From assembly GCA_039586575.1 (NCBI GenBank), contig JBDHKD010000007.1, positions 1 through 64,000 on the forward strand: a DNA stretch of 64,000 bases. Direction: 5' to 3'. The position numbers and the translations under genes were made by a program. Positions 34,601 to 43,562 of the stretch are shown here, one piece after another (position 1 is the stretch's first letter; each line of letters begins with the position of its first letter). The notes under the pieces are model-generated. The model searched no databases, was not told the DNA's origin, and worked only from the letters and a program-made list of their open reading frames with translations. This stretch comes from G020344215 sp039586575. Its GTDB lineage: Bacteria > Gemmatimonadota > Gemmatimonadetes > Palauibacterales > KS3-K002.

Positions 34601-35185
34601 CTACATTCCCCTGCGTCCAGCCAGGGCCTGTGCTATGGTGACGCCGTCGGCGTACTCGAGGTCACCGCCGACCGGCAATCCGCGAGCCAGGCGTGTGACC
34701 GTGACCCCGTGTGGCGCCAGCAGTTTGTGCAAGTACGTGGCCGTCGCTTCCCCTTCGACACTCGGGTTCGTTGCCACGATCACCTCGCGCACTCCACCTT
34801 TCAACCTGGCGAGCAGCGAGTCGACGTTGAGCTCTTCGGGACCAACGCCATCGAGCGGCGAGAGGCAGCCACCGAGCACATGGTAGAGTCCCTTGTATCC
34901 GCCCGACGCGTCGATCGCTGTTATGTCCGAGGCCTCCTCGACCACGCAAATCGTCGCCCGATCGCGGCTCGAGTTCGTGCAGTAAGCACACGGATCGGAC
35001 TCACTAAGGTTTCCACAGATCGAGCAGTGCCTCACTCGCTCGGCCACCGTATCGATGGCCCGGGCCAACCGGCATGCCTCCTCCGGCGGGATTTTCAGCA
35101 AGTAATGGGTGAGCCGATAGGCGGTCTTCCGACCGATGCCAGGGAGGCGCGTGAACTCTCTGGCCAGATCATCGATGACCGACAT
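34601..35185 (-). CDS. recR: recombination mediator RecR
   Basis: RecR works with RecO (and RecF) to load RecA on SSB-coated gaps. The 194-residue protein shows the helix-hairpin-helix (LPGIGRKTAYRLTHYLL), the C4 zinc finger CSICGNLSESDPCAYC, and the Toprim domain (ICVVEEASDITAIDASG, YHVLGGCLSPLDGVGPEEL, VIVATNPSVEGEATATYL). It forms the classic dnaX-ybaB-recR set, 8 bases after ybaB. Confidence 0.96.
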   Translation of the reverse strand: MSVIDDLAREFTRLPGIGRKTAYRLTHYLLKIPPEEACRLARAIDTVAERVRHCSICGNLSESDPCAYCTNSSRDRATICVVEEASDITAIDASGGYKGLYHVLGGCLSPLDGVGPEELNVDSLLARLKGGVREVIVATNPSVEGEATATYLHKLLAPHGVTVTRLARGLPVGGDLEYADGVTIAQALAGRRGM

Positions 35186-35193
35186 GCCTGGGC

Positions 35194-35523
35194 CTACGAC
35201 CCCCCGAAGAGACTGCCCAGGTTGAACGGGGACAATCCGCCAGCCATGCGACCGATCTCCTCCTCGTACAGCTGGCGAGCACGAGCCTGTGCATCGGACA
35301 CGGCCGCCTGTACTAGATCCTCCAGCATCTCGATGTCGGAAGGATCTACCACGGACGGATCGATCTTGACCTCACGAATCCGGCCCTGGCCGTCCGCCAC
35401 TACCTTGACCAAGCCGCCCCCGCTGCTGGCCGTGACCGTCTTCGAAGCCAGTTGCGTCTGTATCTCGGTCAGTCGAGCCTGACCCTGCTGGACCAGCTGG
35501 AACAACTGGTGAAGATTATTCAT
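35194..35523 (-). CDS. ybaB: YbaB/EbfC nucleoid-associated protein
   Basis: This is a small DNA-binding protein of 109 residues, expected as a dimer with tweezer shape. It starts with a long helix (LHQLFQLVQQGQARLTEIQTQL), followed by strands (KTVTASSGGGLVKVVADGQGRIREVKIDPSVV) and a C-terminal helix ending QARARQLYEEEIGRMAGGL. Location between dnaX and recR is the norm for this family. It may link replication and repair, but the exact role remains unclear in all species. Confidence 0.93.
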   Translation of the reverse strand: MNNLHQLFQLVQQGQARLTEIQTQLASKTVTASSGGGLVKVVADGQGRIREVKIDPSVVDPSDIEMLEDLVQAAVSDAQARARQLYEEEIGRMAGGLSPFNLGSLFGGS

Positions 35524-35621
35524 CCTGGCTACTCCCGCTCACCCATCGTCACCGGTGAAGTTTACAGATAGCCGAAACCCACGCAAGGCCAGTCACTTCC
35601 GCGCTCTGCAAGCCGGCCGGC

Positions 35622-37292
35622 TCATTCGATCAGCTCCAAATCGAGCTTGTCGACGATCTGCTTCAGACCCTGGTCCTCCTCGACCAAACGGCCCAGGCGC
35701 TGCTGTTTGGCCGTCTCCTGGTTGACCCGCGGAGGGAGCGGGTCGCCCGCCTCCATCCCTTCGATCCGTATGGGACGCCCGAGACGCCTCGAAAGTTCCT
35801 CCTCGATCCGGCGCCGCGTGATCATATCGGCCAGGACCTCGGCCGCCGGCGTGCCCTGTGGCGCCGAGACCGTCAGCTTGCCGTCGGCTGCCAGACCGCC
35901 GAGCTGCGCCGCCCGCAGGGCGATGCCCTGGCCGGGTCGCAGGACGGCCGAGTCCGTGATCATCTCCAGCCAGGCGCCACGCAACTCGTCGGCACCTTCG
36001 CCGGCCGGAGCGCTGGGGCCGCGCCCGCCGGCCTGCGGCGGCGGCCCGCCACTCGACGTCTGCCGACGCTTCTCCCGCGACGATCGGCCCCGCGCCGGCG
36101 GCGCTGGCGCGCCGCCGCCGGCGGGGTTGGCAGGCGAACCCGGGCTGTGGCGGACCGCGTCGATCAACTCCTCGAGATCGACGGTCCGATCGAGCATCGC
36201 GAACTTCAGCAAAGCAACCTCGATCAGGATGCGCTGCTGTTCGCTCTTGCGGAAGCGGCCGTCGGTGTCGAGCTCGGCGAGTGCTGAGAGCATGCGCAGC
36301 AGATCGCCGGGCGCAAAGTTGCGAGCCAGCTCGACGTAGCGCTCCGAGAGCTCTTCCGACGGGCTGGCCGGGGACTCCCTGCCCTCCAACCGGATACGGA
36401 GCAGAAGCCGCAGGGTATCTCCGAGTCCCTTGTAGAACTCTTCGAGGTCGTAGCCGCCGTCGACCAGGCGCTGCACGAAGCCGAAAACGTCGACGGCGCG
36501 TTGGGCGTGGAGTATCTCGAGCAGTTCGAAATAGAGCTCCTCCTCGATCAGCCCGAGCACCTGATGGACATCCTCCGCCGTGATGCGCTCACCGCTGAAG
36601 GCGAGCACTTGGTCGAGGGCGGACAGCGCGTCACGCAGCGCGCCGTCGGCCTTGCGGGCGATCGGCACGAGCGCCGCCTCGTCGGCCTCGACCTTCTCGG
36701 CCTGCAGCACGGTGGCCAGGCGCTCGCGGATCTGATCCAACGTGATCCGGCGGAAGTCGAAGCGTTGGCAGCGAGAGAGGATAGGTGGTGCCGATTGGAA
36801 TATCTTGCCCGGCTCGGTCGTGGCCAGCACGAAGATCACGCGCGGCGGCGGCTCCTCGAGAATCTTGAGGAAGGCGTTCCACGCCTCCCGCGTGAGCATG
36901 TGTGCCTCGTCGATGATATAGACCTTGTAGCGCGATTCCTCGGAGGGCGCATACATCGCGCGCTCACGAAGGTCGCGCGCGTCATCGACACCACGGTTCG
37001 ATGCCGCGTCGATCTCCACCACATCGAGAGAGGTGCGGCCGGACCAGATCCGCTCGCAACTCTCACACTTGCCGCACGGCTCGCCGTCCTGGCGGTGCTC
37101 GCAGTTGAGCGCCATCGCCAGGACCCGCGCCGCGGTCGTCTTTCCGATCCCACGCGGGCCGCAGAACAGGTAGGCATGGGCGACACGGCTACGCTCGACC
37201 GCCGTGCGGAGCGTTGCCGATACATGGTCCTGGCCGACGATCTCGGAGAAGCGGCGTGGCCGATAGAGTCGCGCGAGTGCCGGGCGGTGCAT
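35622..37292 (-). CDS. dnaX: DNA polymerase III subunits gamma/tau
   Basis: DnaX is the clamp-loader ATPase. The 556-residue product has Walker A FCGPRGIGKTTAARVLAMAL, a C4 zinc module (CEHRQDGEPCGKCESC), Walker B VYIIDEAHMLT, the sensor segment VLATTEPGKI, and lid plus collar helices to about residue 370. A Pro/Gly/Ala-rich linker (about 385-440) leads to a C-terminal domain for polymerase contacts. No slippery sequence for making a separate gamma form was noticed. It starts with ATG and lies 98 bases upstream of ybaB. Confidence 0.95.
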   Translation of the reverse strand: MHRPALARLYRPRRFSEIVGQDHVSATLRTAVERSRVAHAYLFCGPRGIGKTTAARVLAMALNCEHRQDGEPCGKCESCERIWSGRTSLDVVEIDAASNRGVDDARDLRERAMYAPSEESRYKVYIIDEAHMLTREAWNAFLKILEEPPPRVIFVLATTEPGKIFQSAPPILSRCQRFDFRRITLDQIRERLATVLQAEKVEADEAALVPIARKADGALRDALSALDQVLAFSGERITAEDVHQVLGLIEEELYFELLEILHAQRAVDVFGFVQRLVDGGYDLEEFYKGLGDTLRLLLRIRLEGRESPASPSEELSERYVELARNFAPGDLLRMLSALAELDTDGRFRKSEQQRILIEVALLKFAMLDRTVDLEELIDAVRHSPGSPANPAGGGAPAPPARGRSSREKRRQTSSGGPPPQAGGRGPSAPAGEGADELRGAWLEMITDSAVLRPGQGIALRAAQLGGLAADGKLTVSAPQGTPAAEVLADMITRRRIEEELSRRLGRPIRIEGMEAGDPLPPRVNQETAKQQRLGRLVEEDQGLKQIVDKLDLELIE

Positions 37293-37463
37293 TTCCGTGG
37301 GTTGAAAGAGGTTAGCCGCTGCGCGCAGGAGTGAAGAAGCCCTCCACCCCGCCTCGCCCCGGCGTCATCATTCGAGGGCTACGTTTGCAGGAATCTATGC
37401 CGGGCGCTTCAGGGCAGCAACGGACGGGGGGGCCCGGCGCGCCGTGCCGGCGACCTGCCCTTC

Positions 37464-38666
37464 CTAACGCCACTCGCGCGTCACCTGCAGTTCATAGCCC
37501 CCGGTCGCGTCGGCGGAGATGCCGCTCACGATGATGCGATAGGCGCCGTCCTCGGGCAGCGTGACGACGAGACGCGAGTTTAGGTCGCCCGCGCCGTCGT
37601 CATCCCAGATGGGCGCCGCGATGGCGGGGCCGCTGAAGTAGAGGAAGGCATCGAAATCGTCGGAGATCAGGTCGATGGTGAGTCTTTCACCGGCGCGCCC
37701 CTCGAGCAGCCAGGCCTGACCGCGCCGTCCATCGATCACGATGGGGTCGTCTGTCGTGAGCTGCCCGGTCATCGTGCCGCCTACCTCGGCGACGCGCCCG
37801 GCGGTGTCCAGTGTGCTGAGGTCGGGTGGCTCCTCGAGCCGGATCGTGTAGGCCCCGAAACCGCTGCCGGCCAGCGCGCTCGCCACGGCCGTGTAGTTGC
37901 CATCCGCTGGGAACGTGACCTGGATCAGCGAGTTGAGATCGCCCCCGCCATCGTCGTCGGTCATGACGCCTTCGAGCCCCGGGCCCGTGAAATAGAGGTA
38001 GGCGTCGAAGGCGCTCGACTCGAGCGTGATCACGACCGATTCGCCGACTCGTCCCGCGACGCTCCAGGCCTGGCCTCTCATACCCTCAGTGATCAGCGGG
38101 CTGTCGGCGGTCAGCGCGCCCGACTTCACATCCCCGAGGGTCAGCGAGCGACCATCGGTAGGCAATTCGGTCAGCACCGCCGGGTTGATCTCGCCGCACT
38201 CGTACTCAGCTACGGGTCCGGGCGACTCCGATATTCTGAGTACGTACGTTCCCGTCTCACCCGGCATCGTCGTACTGGCTACGACGCGGTGCTCGCCGTT
38301 CTCGAGGAATGTGATGGTGATACGTGCGTGGCAGGCGCCGCCGCTATCGTCGTCGTAGAGCGTACCGGCGAGGCCCGGGCCCACGACGTAGAGATAGGCG
38401 TCGAAGTCGTCCGAGATGAGGTCTACGGTGACCGACTCGCCGACCCGCCCTTCCAAGGCCCACGCCTCCAGGAACGAGTCGTCCGACGATCGCACGTCCG
38501 CCGTCGACAGCGTGCCACTCGTTTCTTCGCCGACGGCGAGCCGACCCTCGGCCCGCATGAGCTCGAAGACCGAACCGCTGCCTTGGGCTCGCGCCGGACC
38601 GAGCGGTAAACAGATGGCGGCACAGGAAGCGAGCACGAGCGCAAGCGAACGGGTGGATGTGGACAC
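37464..38666 (-). CDS. secreted protein made of three PPC domains
   Basis: The 400-residue product starts with GTG 38666 after a strong GGAGGTGA site. It has a signal peptide (LALVLASCAAICLPLGPARAQ) and then three tandem bacterial pre-peptidase C-terminal domains, each with the pattern of GESVTVDLISDDFDAYLYVVGP, a D-DDGGG loop and a closing TYVLRI/AYTIRL/GYELQV strand. Repeats span about 40-145, 165-275 and 285-398. PPC domains are usually tails of secreted proteases; here no catalytic domain is attached. It is probably a periplasmic or surface binding protein with calcium-like acidic loops. Confidence 0.82.
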   Translation of the reverse strand: MSTSTRSLALVLASCAAICLPLGPARAQGSGSVFELMRAEGRLAVGEETSGTLSTADVRSSDDSFLEAWALEGRVGESVTVDLISDDFDAYLYVVGPGLAGTLYDDDSGGACHARITITFLENGEHRVVASTTMPGETGTYVLRISESPGPVAEYECGEINPAVLTELPTDGRSLTLGDVKSGALTADSPLITEGMRGQAWSVAGRVGESVVITLESSAFDAYLYFTGPGLEGVMTDDDGGGDLNSLIQVTFPADGNYTAVASALAGSGFGAYTIRLEEPPDLSTLDTAGRVAEVGGTMTGQLTTDDPIVIDGRRGQAWLLEGRAGERLTIDLISDDFDAFLYFSGPAIAAPIWDDDGAGDLNSRLVVTLPEDGAYRIIVSGISADATGGYELQVTREWR

Positions 38667-38776
38667 GGCGTCACCTCCGCGATTTGATATATGGGCGCGG
38701 CAAAAGCCGCAGGGTTATCCCTAAGAAACTAAGAGCGTGAGCTTTTGCCAAGCTCGGGGGATGTGTCCGGCCCGGT

Positions 38777-39145
38777 TCATTCGCCCAGCTGCCAGGCGTT
38801 GGGGATGTGCTCGATGATGGGCGGCCGGCCGTGCCGCACGATGACGCCCACGGCATCGAACCGGTAGCGTAGCTGCCGCGCGCCGCGGCGCTGCAGCCAG
38901 TATCGTGCGACGCGTTCGACCTCACGTCGCTTCTGGGCGGTTATCGCTTCCAGCGGGTGTCCATACCCGTATCCCGCCCGGGCTTTGACTTCCACGAACG
39001 CCACGAGATCGCCGCGGCGGACTATCAGATCCACCTCCCGGCGACCGAAGCGGAAGTTGCGGGCGACGATCGCGTAGCCGCGCGCGTTGAGGTATGACGC
39101 TGCGAGCTGCTCGCCCACAACCCCCAGGTCGCGTGGCGCGGCCAC
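38777..39145 (-). CDS. yraN: YraN/UPF0102 nuclease-fold protein
   Basis: The 122-residue protein starts with GTG 39145 and has the family pattern GVVGEQLAASYLNARGYAIVARNFR, then REVDLIVRRGDLVAFVEVKAR, with the Glu/Asp/Glu-x-Lys set of a PD-(D/E)XK nuclease-like fold. A role in DNA uptake or Holliday-junction processing has been proposed but not proven for the family. It sits between the PPC protein and an RNase Z-like hydrolase, with short gaps that hold no gene. Confidence 0.88.
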   Translation of the reverse strand: MAAPRDLGVVGEQLAASYLNARGYAIVARNFRFGRREVDLIVRRGDLVAFVEVKARAGYGYGHPLEAITAQKRREVERVARYWLQRRGARQLRYRFDAVGVIVRHGRPPIIEHIPNAWQLGE

Positions 39146-39302
39146 AACTCAATCCGTGGCCGTCTGGCCCCGTCGTAGCGGGGTGGGTAAGCCGGCACGG
39201 CCGGCGGCGCGGAATCGGGATCGGCGCGACACGTCTCGCATCTCCTATTGGGGCACAGACTAATGCGCCGCCGTCATCAGACCCTCAACCGTCGCGGATG
39301 AT

Positions 39303-40061
39303 TCAGACGCCAAGCTCGCACCCATCGTAGGCCATTACGGTGTCCCCCGCATAGCCCGCGGCGCGTATCAGCGCCGGTACGTCGAACCGCTGCAATTGCG
39401 GGTAGACATGCGTGACGACGAGGCGGCCAACTCCAGCTTGCGATGCCAGCTGGGCGAGTTGCGTCGGGGACAGGTGATTGCCCTCCACCAGGTCATCGGG
39501 CAGAGAGCACTCGGCCAACAGTAGATCCACGCCTTTGAAGAACTCGGCCAGCTCCGGCTGCGGTCCGGTATCGCCCGTATAGCCGATCGACGATCCGCCG
39601 CCCTCGAGGCGGAGGGCAACGCTCTCTTCGGTGTGCGGCGTCTTCGCAGCCGTCACCCTGAGCCCGTTCATCTCGGCCGCCGCGCCCGGCCGCAACTCAT
39701 GGAAGGCGAGCTGGAAGCCGGGATCGACCAGCCAAGGGCCCAGAGCGGCCGCCCAAGCCGCAAACAGCCGTTCGGTGCCCGCCGGGCCCCAAATCCGCAA
39801 CGTGGCGCGTCGTGGCGCGGCCAAGCCGTGGCGCAACGCGAAGATCAAGGAAGGGATCTCGCCGATGTGGTCGGTGTGGAAGTGGCTGATCAGGAGATGA
39901 TCGACTTCGCCCCACGGCAGTGCGGCGCGGGCGAGGCCCTGCAGCGCGCCGGCCCCGCAGTCGACGAGCAGGGTTGTGCCTTCATGCTCGATCCAGTGGC
40001 ACGCCGAGGCGCGATCGGGATCGGGCACCACCGTGCCCGTCCCCACGGTCACGAGCCTCAT
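39303..40061 (-). CDS. metallo-beta-lactamase fold hydrolase, RNase Z-like
   Basis: The 252-residue product has the RNase Z/ElaC-like start VTVGTGTVVPDPDRASACH, the metal motif HFHTDHIGE (about 60-68), TPHTEESVALRLEGGG, the GYTGDTGP strand with a metal-bridging Asp, LAECS, HLSP and the final THVYP. It lacks the long flexible arm of tRNase Z, so a tRNA 3' processing role is doubtful; a phosphodiesterase or arylsulfatase-like activity is as likely. It lies 6 bases downstream of the smc stop. Confidence 0.75.
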   Translation of the reverse strand: MRLVTVGTGTVVPDPDRASACHWIEHEGTTLLVDCGAGALQGLARAALPWGEVDHLLISHFHTDHIGEIPSLIFALRHGLAAPRRATLRIWGPAGTERLFAAWAAALGPWLVDPGFQLAFHELRPGAAAEMNGLRVTAAKTPHTEESVALRLEGGGSSIGYTGDTGPQPELAEFFKGVDLLLAECSLPDDLVEGNHLSPTQLAQLASQAGVGRLVVTHVYPQLQRFDVPALIRAAGYAGDTVMAYDGCELGV

Positions 40062-40067
40062 CGCCGA

Positions 40068-43000
40068 TCAGGCCACCGCGCCGCGGGCATACTCGCTGAA
40101 CTCGACGCCCACGACCTTCGACACCCCGGGCTCCTCCATCGTCACGCCGTAGATCCAATCGGCTGCTTCGATGGTCACCGGATTGTGGGTAATGACGATG
40201 AACTGCACGCTCGACTTGAATTCCTCGAGCATCGCGACGAAGCGCCGAATGTTCGTCTCGTCGAGCGGCGCGTCCACCTCATCCAGTACGCAGAAGGGGC
40301 TCGGCTTGACCAGGTAGATGGCGAAGAGCAGCGACAGTGCGGTCAACGCGCGCTCGCCGCCGGAGAGCAGATGGATGCGTTGGGTGCGCTTGCCACCGGG
40401 GCTAGCCGAGATCTCCACCGGCGAATCGAGGGGATCGCTCGGGTCCTCCAACCAGACATCGCATTCGCCGCCAGCGAACAGAGTCGCGAACGTCCGCCTG
40501 AAATTGACCCGAATCTGCTCCAGCGTCTCGAGAAACGCGCGCGATGCCGTCTCGTTGATCTGGCGGATCGTATCGCGCAGGTCATCGCGCGCCTTGGCCA
40601 GATCTTCCCGCTGCGTTTCCAGGAACTCGAGACGCTCGCGCTCCTCGCGATATTCTTCCTCGGCAAGCATGTTGACGAGCCCGACCCGGCCGAGGTCCTC
40701 GGCGACGACCGAGAGCTCGGCTCGCAGGGCGAGCGGATCGCCCTCCGCCGGCTCGACCTCCTGCGATAGCTCCTCGAACGGGCGGCCCCACTCGTCCTCC
40801 AGGCGCTCACGCGTGCGTTTGAGGTCCGCGTCGATCTGGGTGCGCTCGAGCTCGAGCTCGTGCCGCCGCTCCGCGTGGCTGCGCTCCTCCTGCTGCGCCT
40901 TCCTGAGCTGACTCTCCAACTCCGCCACTTTGCGCCGCAACTCCTCGGCACGCTCGTCCATCTCGCGAGCGCTGCGTTCCGCCACATCCCGCTCCTCGAA
41001 GAGCGACTCGAGATCGGTTGCCGCGCTCGCCATCTCCGCTTCGGATCGCTGGAGCGTGCTGCGCAGCTCTTCGGCCTCCTGGCCGAGACGCCGGTGGCGC
41101 TCGCGGGCTCCGTTCAAAGAGCTCTGCTGACCGCGCAGTTCCCGCTCGGCCCGATCGAGCGCCGCGGCGGCACGCGCTTCATCCAACTGGACCTCGGTCA
41201 GCCGCTCCCGCAATCGCTCCCACTCGGAGCGCACCGCGGCCAGCTCTTCCGGGTGAGGGGCCGCGCCGTCCCCACCGGGTCTGAGGTCACGAAGCGCGAT
41301 CTCCTCGGACTCGCGGCGCTTCAGCGCGGCGGCTCGCTCCTGGCGCAACCGATCGACGGTCTCGCGGGCGGTCTCGACTTCCTCGCGCACTCTGGCCCGA
41401 CGCTCGGCGGCCGCCTCGACCCGGGCCGCCAAACGTCCGGCCTCTTCCTCGGCCGCCCGCCGTTCCGTGGCGAGTCGCTCGACCTCAGCCGTAGCTGTGC
41501 GGACCCGTTCGCCGCAGTCTGTGAGCCGGCTGGCGACGCGCCGGCCCTGTTCACCCACTTCGCGGTGTTGTTCGCGCAGGCGCTCGAGCTCGGCTCGCCG
41601 TGCCAGAAGTCCGCCACCGGCGTAAGGCCGGCCCAGCCGGAAGATGCCCAGCGCGTCGACGCTCTCGCGGCGACCGATCCAAGCCTGGCGACCCTCCGGC
41701 GCTTCGCCGCTCAGGCTCACGCCTCGCAACAGGCGACGGACCCAGCCGGCGCCGGGCCCGCTGACGCGGAAGCCCTGCGGCAGGTCGACCTGCGAGTCCG
41801 AGTCCTCGCCCAGCCGATCGAGGGGGAGCAGCACGAGGCCGCCGGGACCATCGTACTCGTCCCGGAACCAGCGGCGGATTCGGGCCACCGACTCGGCGTC
41901 ATCGACCAATAGGCCTTCCATGTAGGCGCCCAGATAGGCTTCGAGGCCATCGGCATGCGATTCCGGCACGTCAACACAGCGACCCAGCAGCCCACGGATA
42001 GCCAGCTCCTCGGCCCGCTCGAGCGCCGCCTGCACCGCCGGGTTGAGGCCACCCTCGCCGGTCGCCAGCGGGGTCAGATCCCCGATCAGCGCCGCCGTCG
42101 CCTGCAGACGTTCCGCCAACGCCGCGCTGCGCGCACGCAGTTCCTCCTGCTCGGCCTGGACCTCGGCCTGCCGCGGCCGGGCGCGGTCGAGCTCGCCCGA
42201 CAAGCGCTCGAGGCGCTCCTCCGCGCGCTCGGCCGCCTGGCGCCCCTCTTCCTGAGCTCGCTCCGCATCTCCCATCCTCGCCGTGGCAGCCGCGAGCCGG
42301 CGTTCGGCATCCTCGAGCCGGCGGCCGAGCTCCTCCGCTTCGGCACGGGCCGCTTCGCCACGTGCCTGGAGCTGAGCCTTCTGCTCGCGATAGGCCTGAC
42401 GCTCCGATTCGACCGCTGCTTCCGCGGCCTCCATCGCCTGGCGGCGCTCGCTGACCTCGGACACAGCGGTCCCTTGCTGCGACAGGGTCTCACGTAGCGC
42501 CGTCAGCGCTGCCTTCCGCTCGCTGACGACCTCCTGCAAGCGGCCAACCTCATCCTGCAGCGCCGCCTGCTGCTCCTCGAGCTCGCGCCGCTCTGCTTCC
42601 AGCTGATCCAAGCGGCCGCTGGCATTCCGGCCACGTTCTTCCGCCAGCAGGTGCTCGCGCTCGCGCTCCGCCAACCGATCGCGGACCGCCATGACCTTCC
42701 GCGCACTGTCGGCGCGCTCGCGCTCCAGGTCGGCCGAACGCGTGCGCAGCACCTCGTGCTCTGCCTCGCCGGTGCGGATCTGAGTCGCGTCGCGGACCCG
42801 CGCCTCGTCCAAGTTGCCCAGTTCGGATTCGATCTCGCGGTGCCGGCCCTGCAAGCGGGCCAGCTCGGCGAAGGCGAGCGCCAGCTCCAAGGCAAGTTTG
42901 CGTTCACGCCACTCGAGGTAGCGCTTCGCCTTGCCGCGCTGACGGGCGAGGCTGCGGACTTTGGTCTGGACCTCGGAGATCAAGTCGTCGATCCGCGCCA

Positions 43001-43562
43001 AGTCGATGTCGGCTTCGTCCAGCCGGCGTGCCGCGATGCGCCGCCGTTCCTTGTAGCGGCCGATGCCGGCGGCCTCCTCGAACATGGCGCGGCGTTCCTC
43101 GGCTTTGTCACTCAGGATCGCATCGACCATGCGACCCTCGATGATGGCATAGGCGTTGGTGCCGAGGCCGGTGTCGCGGCACATGTCCTGGATGTCGCGC
43201 AGGCGGCAGAGCGTGCCGTTGAGGCGATACTCGCTCTCACCGCCCGTATAGACGGTCCGGTTGATGCCGACCTCGGAATAGGGGACGGGCAGGAGGTGGT
43301 CCTCGTTGGAGAGCCGCAACGAAACTTCCGCACGATGGATCGGCTTTCGCCTCGTCGTGCCCTGGAAGATCGCCTCTTCCATTCGGGAACCGCGGATCGC
43401 GGTGGGTCGCTGCTCGCCCAATACCCAGCGAAGACCGTCGGCGACGTTCGACTTACCGCAGCCGTTCGGACCGACGATGGCCGTGATGCCGTCATGGAAG
43501 CGGATGTCGGCCGAATCAGCGAACGACTTAAAGCCATGGAACTCGATGCCGACTAGCTTCAT
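40068..43562 (-). CDS. smc: chromosome segregation ATPase SMC
   Basis: SMC dimers with ScpA/ScpB extrude DNA loops and separate new chromosomes. The 1164-residue protein begins MKLVGIEFHGFKSFADS, has Walker A GPNGCGKSN (31-39), two long coiled coils (about 170-480 and 660-1000), a hinge domain in the middle (about 490-650), and the C-terminal signature LLSGGERALTALSLLFAIYL followed by Walker B PFCVLDEVDAPLDETN. The Q-loop and R-loop regions are intact. It overlaps the upstream SPOR gene by 4 bases (ATGA). scpA and scpB are not in the window. Confidence 0.96.
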   Translation of the reverse strand: MKLVGIEFHGFKSFADSADIRFHDGITAIVGPNGCGKSNVADGLRWVLGEQRPTAIRGSRMEEAIFQGTTRRKPIHRAEVSLRLSNEDHLLPVPYSEVGINRTVYTGGESEYRLNGTLCRLRDIQDMCRDTGLGTNAYAIIEGRMVDAILSDKAEERRAMFEEAAGIGRYKERRRIAARRLDEADIDLARIDDLISEVQTKVRSLARQRGKAKRYLEWRERKLALELALAFAELARLQGRHREIESELGNLDEARVRDATQIRTGEAEHEVLRTRSADLERERADSARKVMAVRDRLAEREREHLLAEERGRNASGRLDQLEAERRELEEQQAALQDEVGRLQEVVSERKAALTALRETLSQQGTAVSEVSERRQAMEAAEAAVESERQAYREQKAQLQARGEAARAEAEELGRRLEDAERRLAAATARMGDAERAQEEGRQAAERAEERLERLSGELDRARPRQAEVQAEQEELRARSAALAERLQATAALIGDLTPLATGEGGLNPAVQAALERAEELAIRGLLGRCVDVPESHADGLEAYLGAYMEGLLVDDAESVARIRRWFRDEYDGPGGLVLLPLDRLGEDSDSQVDLPQGFRVSGPGAGWVRRLLRGVSLSGEAPEGRQAWIGRRESVDALGIFRLGRPYAGGGLLARRAELERLREQHREVGEQGRRVASRLTDCGERVRTATAEVERLATERRAAEEEAGRLAARVEAAAERRARVREEVETARETVDRLRQERAAALKRRESEEIALRDLRPGGDGAAPHPEELAAVRSEWERLRERLTEVQLDEARAAAALDRAERELRGQQSSLNGARERHRRLGQEAEELRSTLQRSEAEMASAATDLESLFEERDVAERSAREMDERAEELRRKVAELESQLRKAQQEERSHAERRHELELERTQIDADLKRTRERLEDEWGRPFEELSQEVEPAEGDPLALRAELSVVAEDLGRVGLVNMLAEEEYREERERLEFLETQREDLAKARDDLRDTIRQINETASRAFLETLEQIRVNFRRTFATLFAGGECDVWLEDPSDPLDSPVEISASPGGKRTQRIHLLSGGERALTALSLLFAIYLVKPSPFCVLDEVDAPLDETNIRRFVAMLEEFKSSVQFIVITHNPVTIEAADWIYGVTMEEPGVSKVVGVEFSEYARGAVA

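Noticed and set aside
36100..36200. Programmed frameshift site in dnaX
   Set aside because: No A-AAA-AAG type slippery run was seen; the Pro/Gly-rich linker explains the low-complexity DNA.
37293..37463. Possible signal recognition particle RNA beside dnaX
   Set aside because: The gene is often found near dnaX, but neither strand carries the conserved GGAAGG-AGCAGC loop motif or a matching long hairpin.
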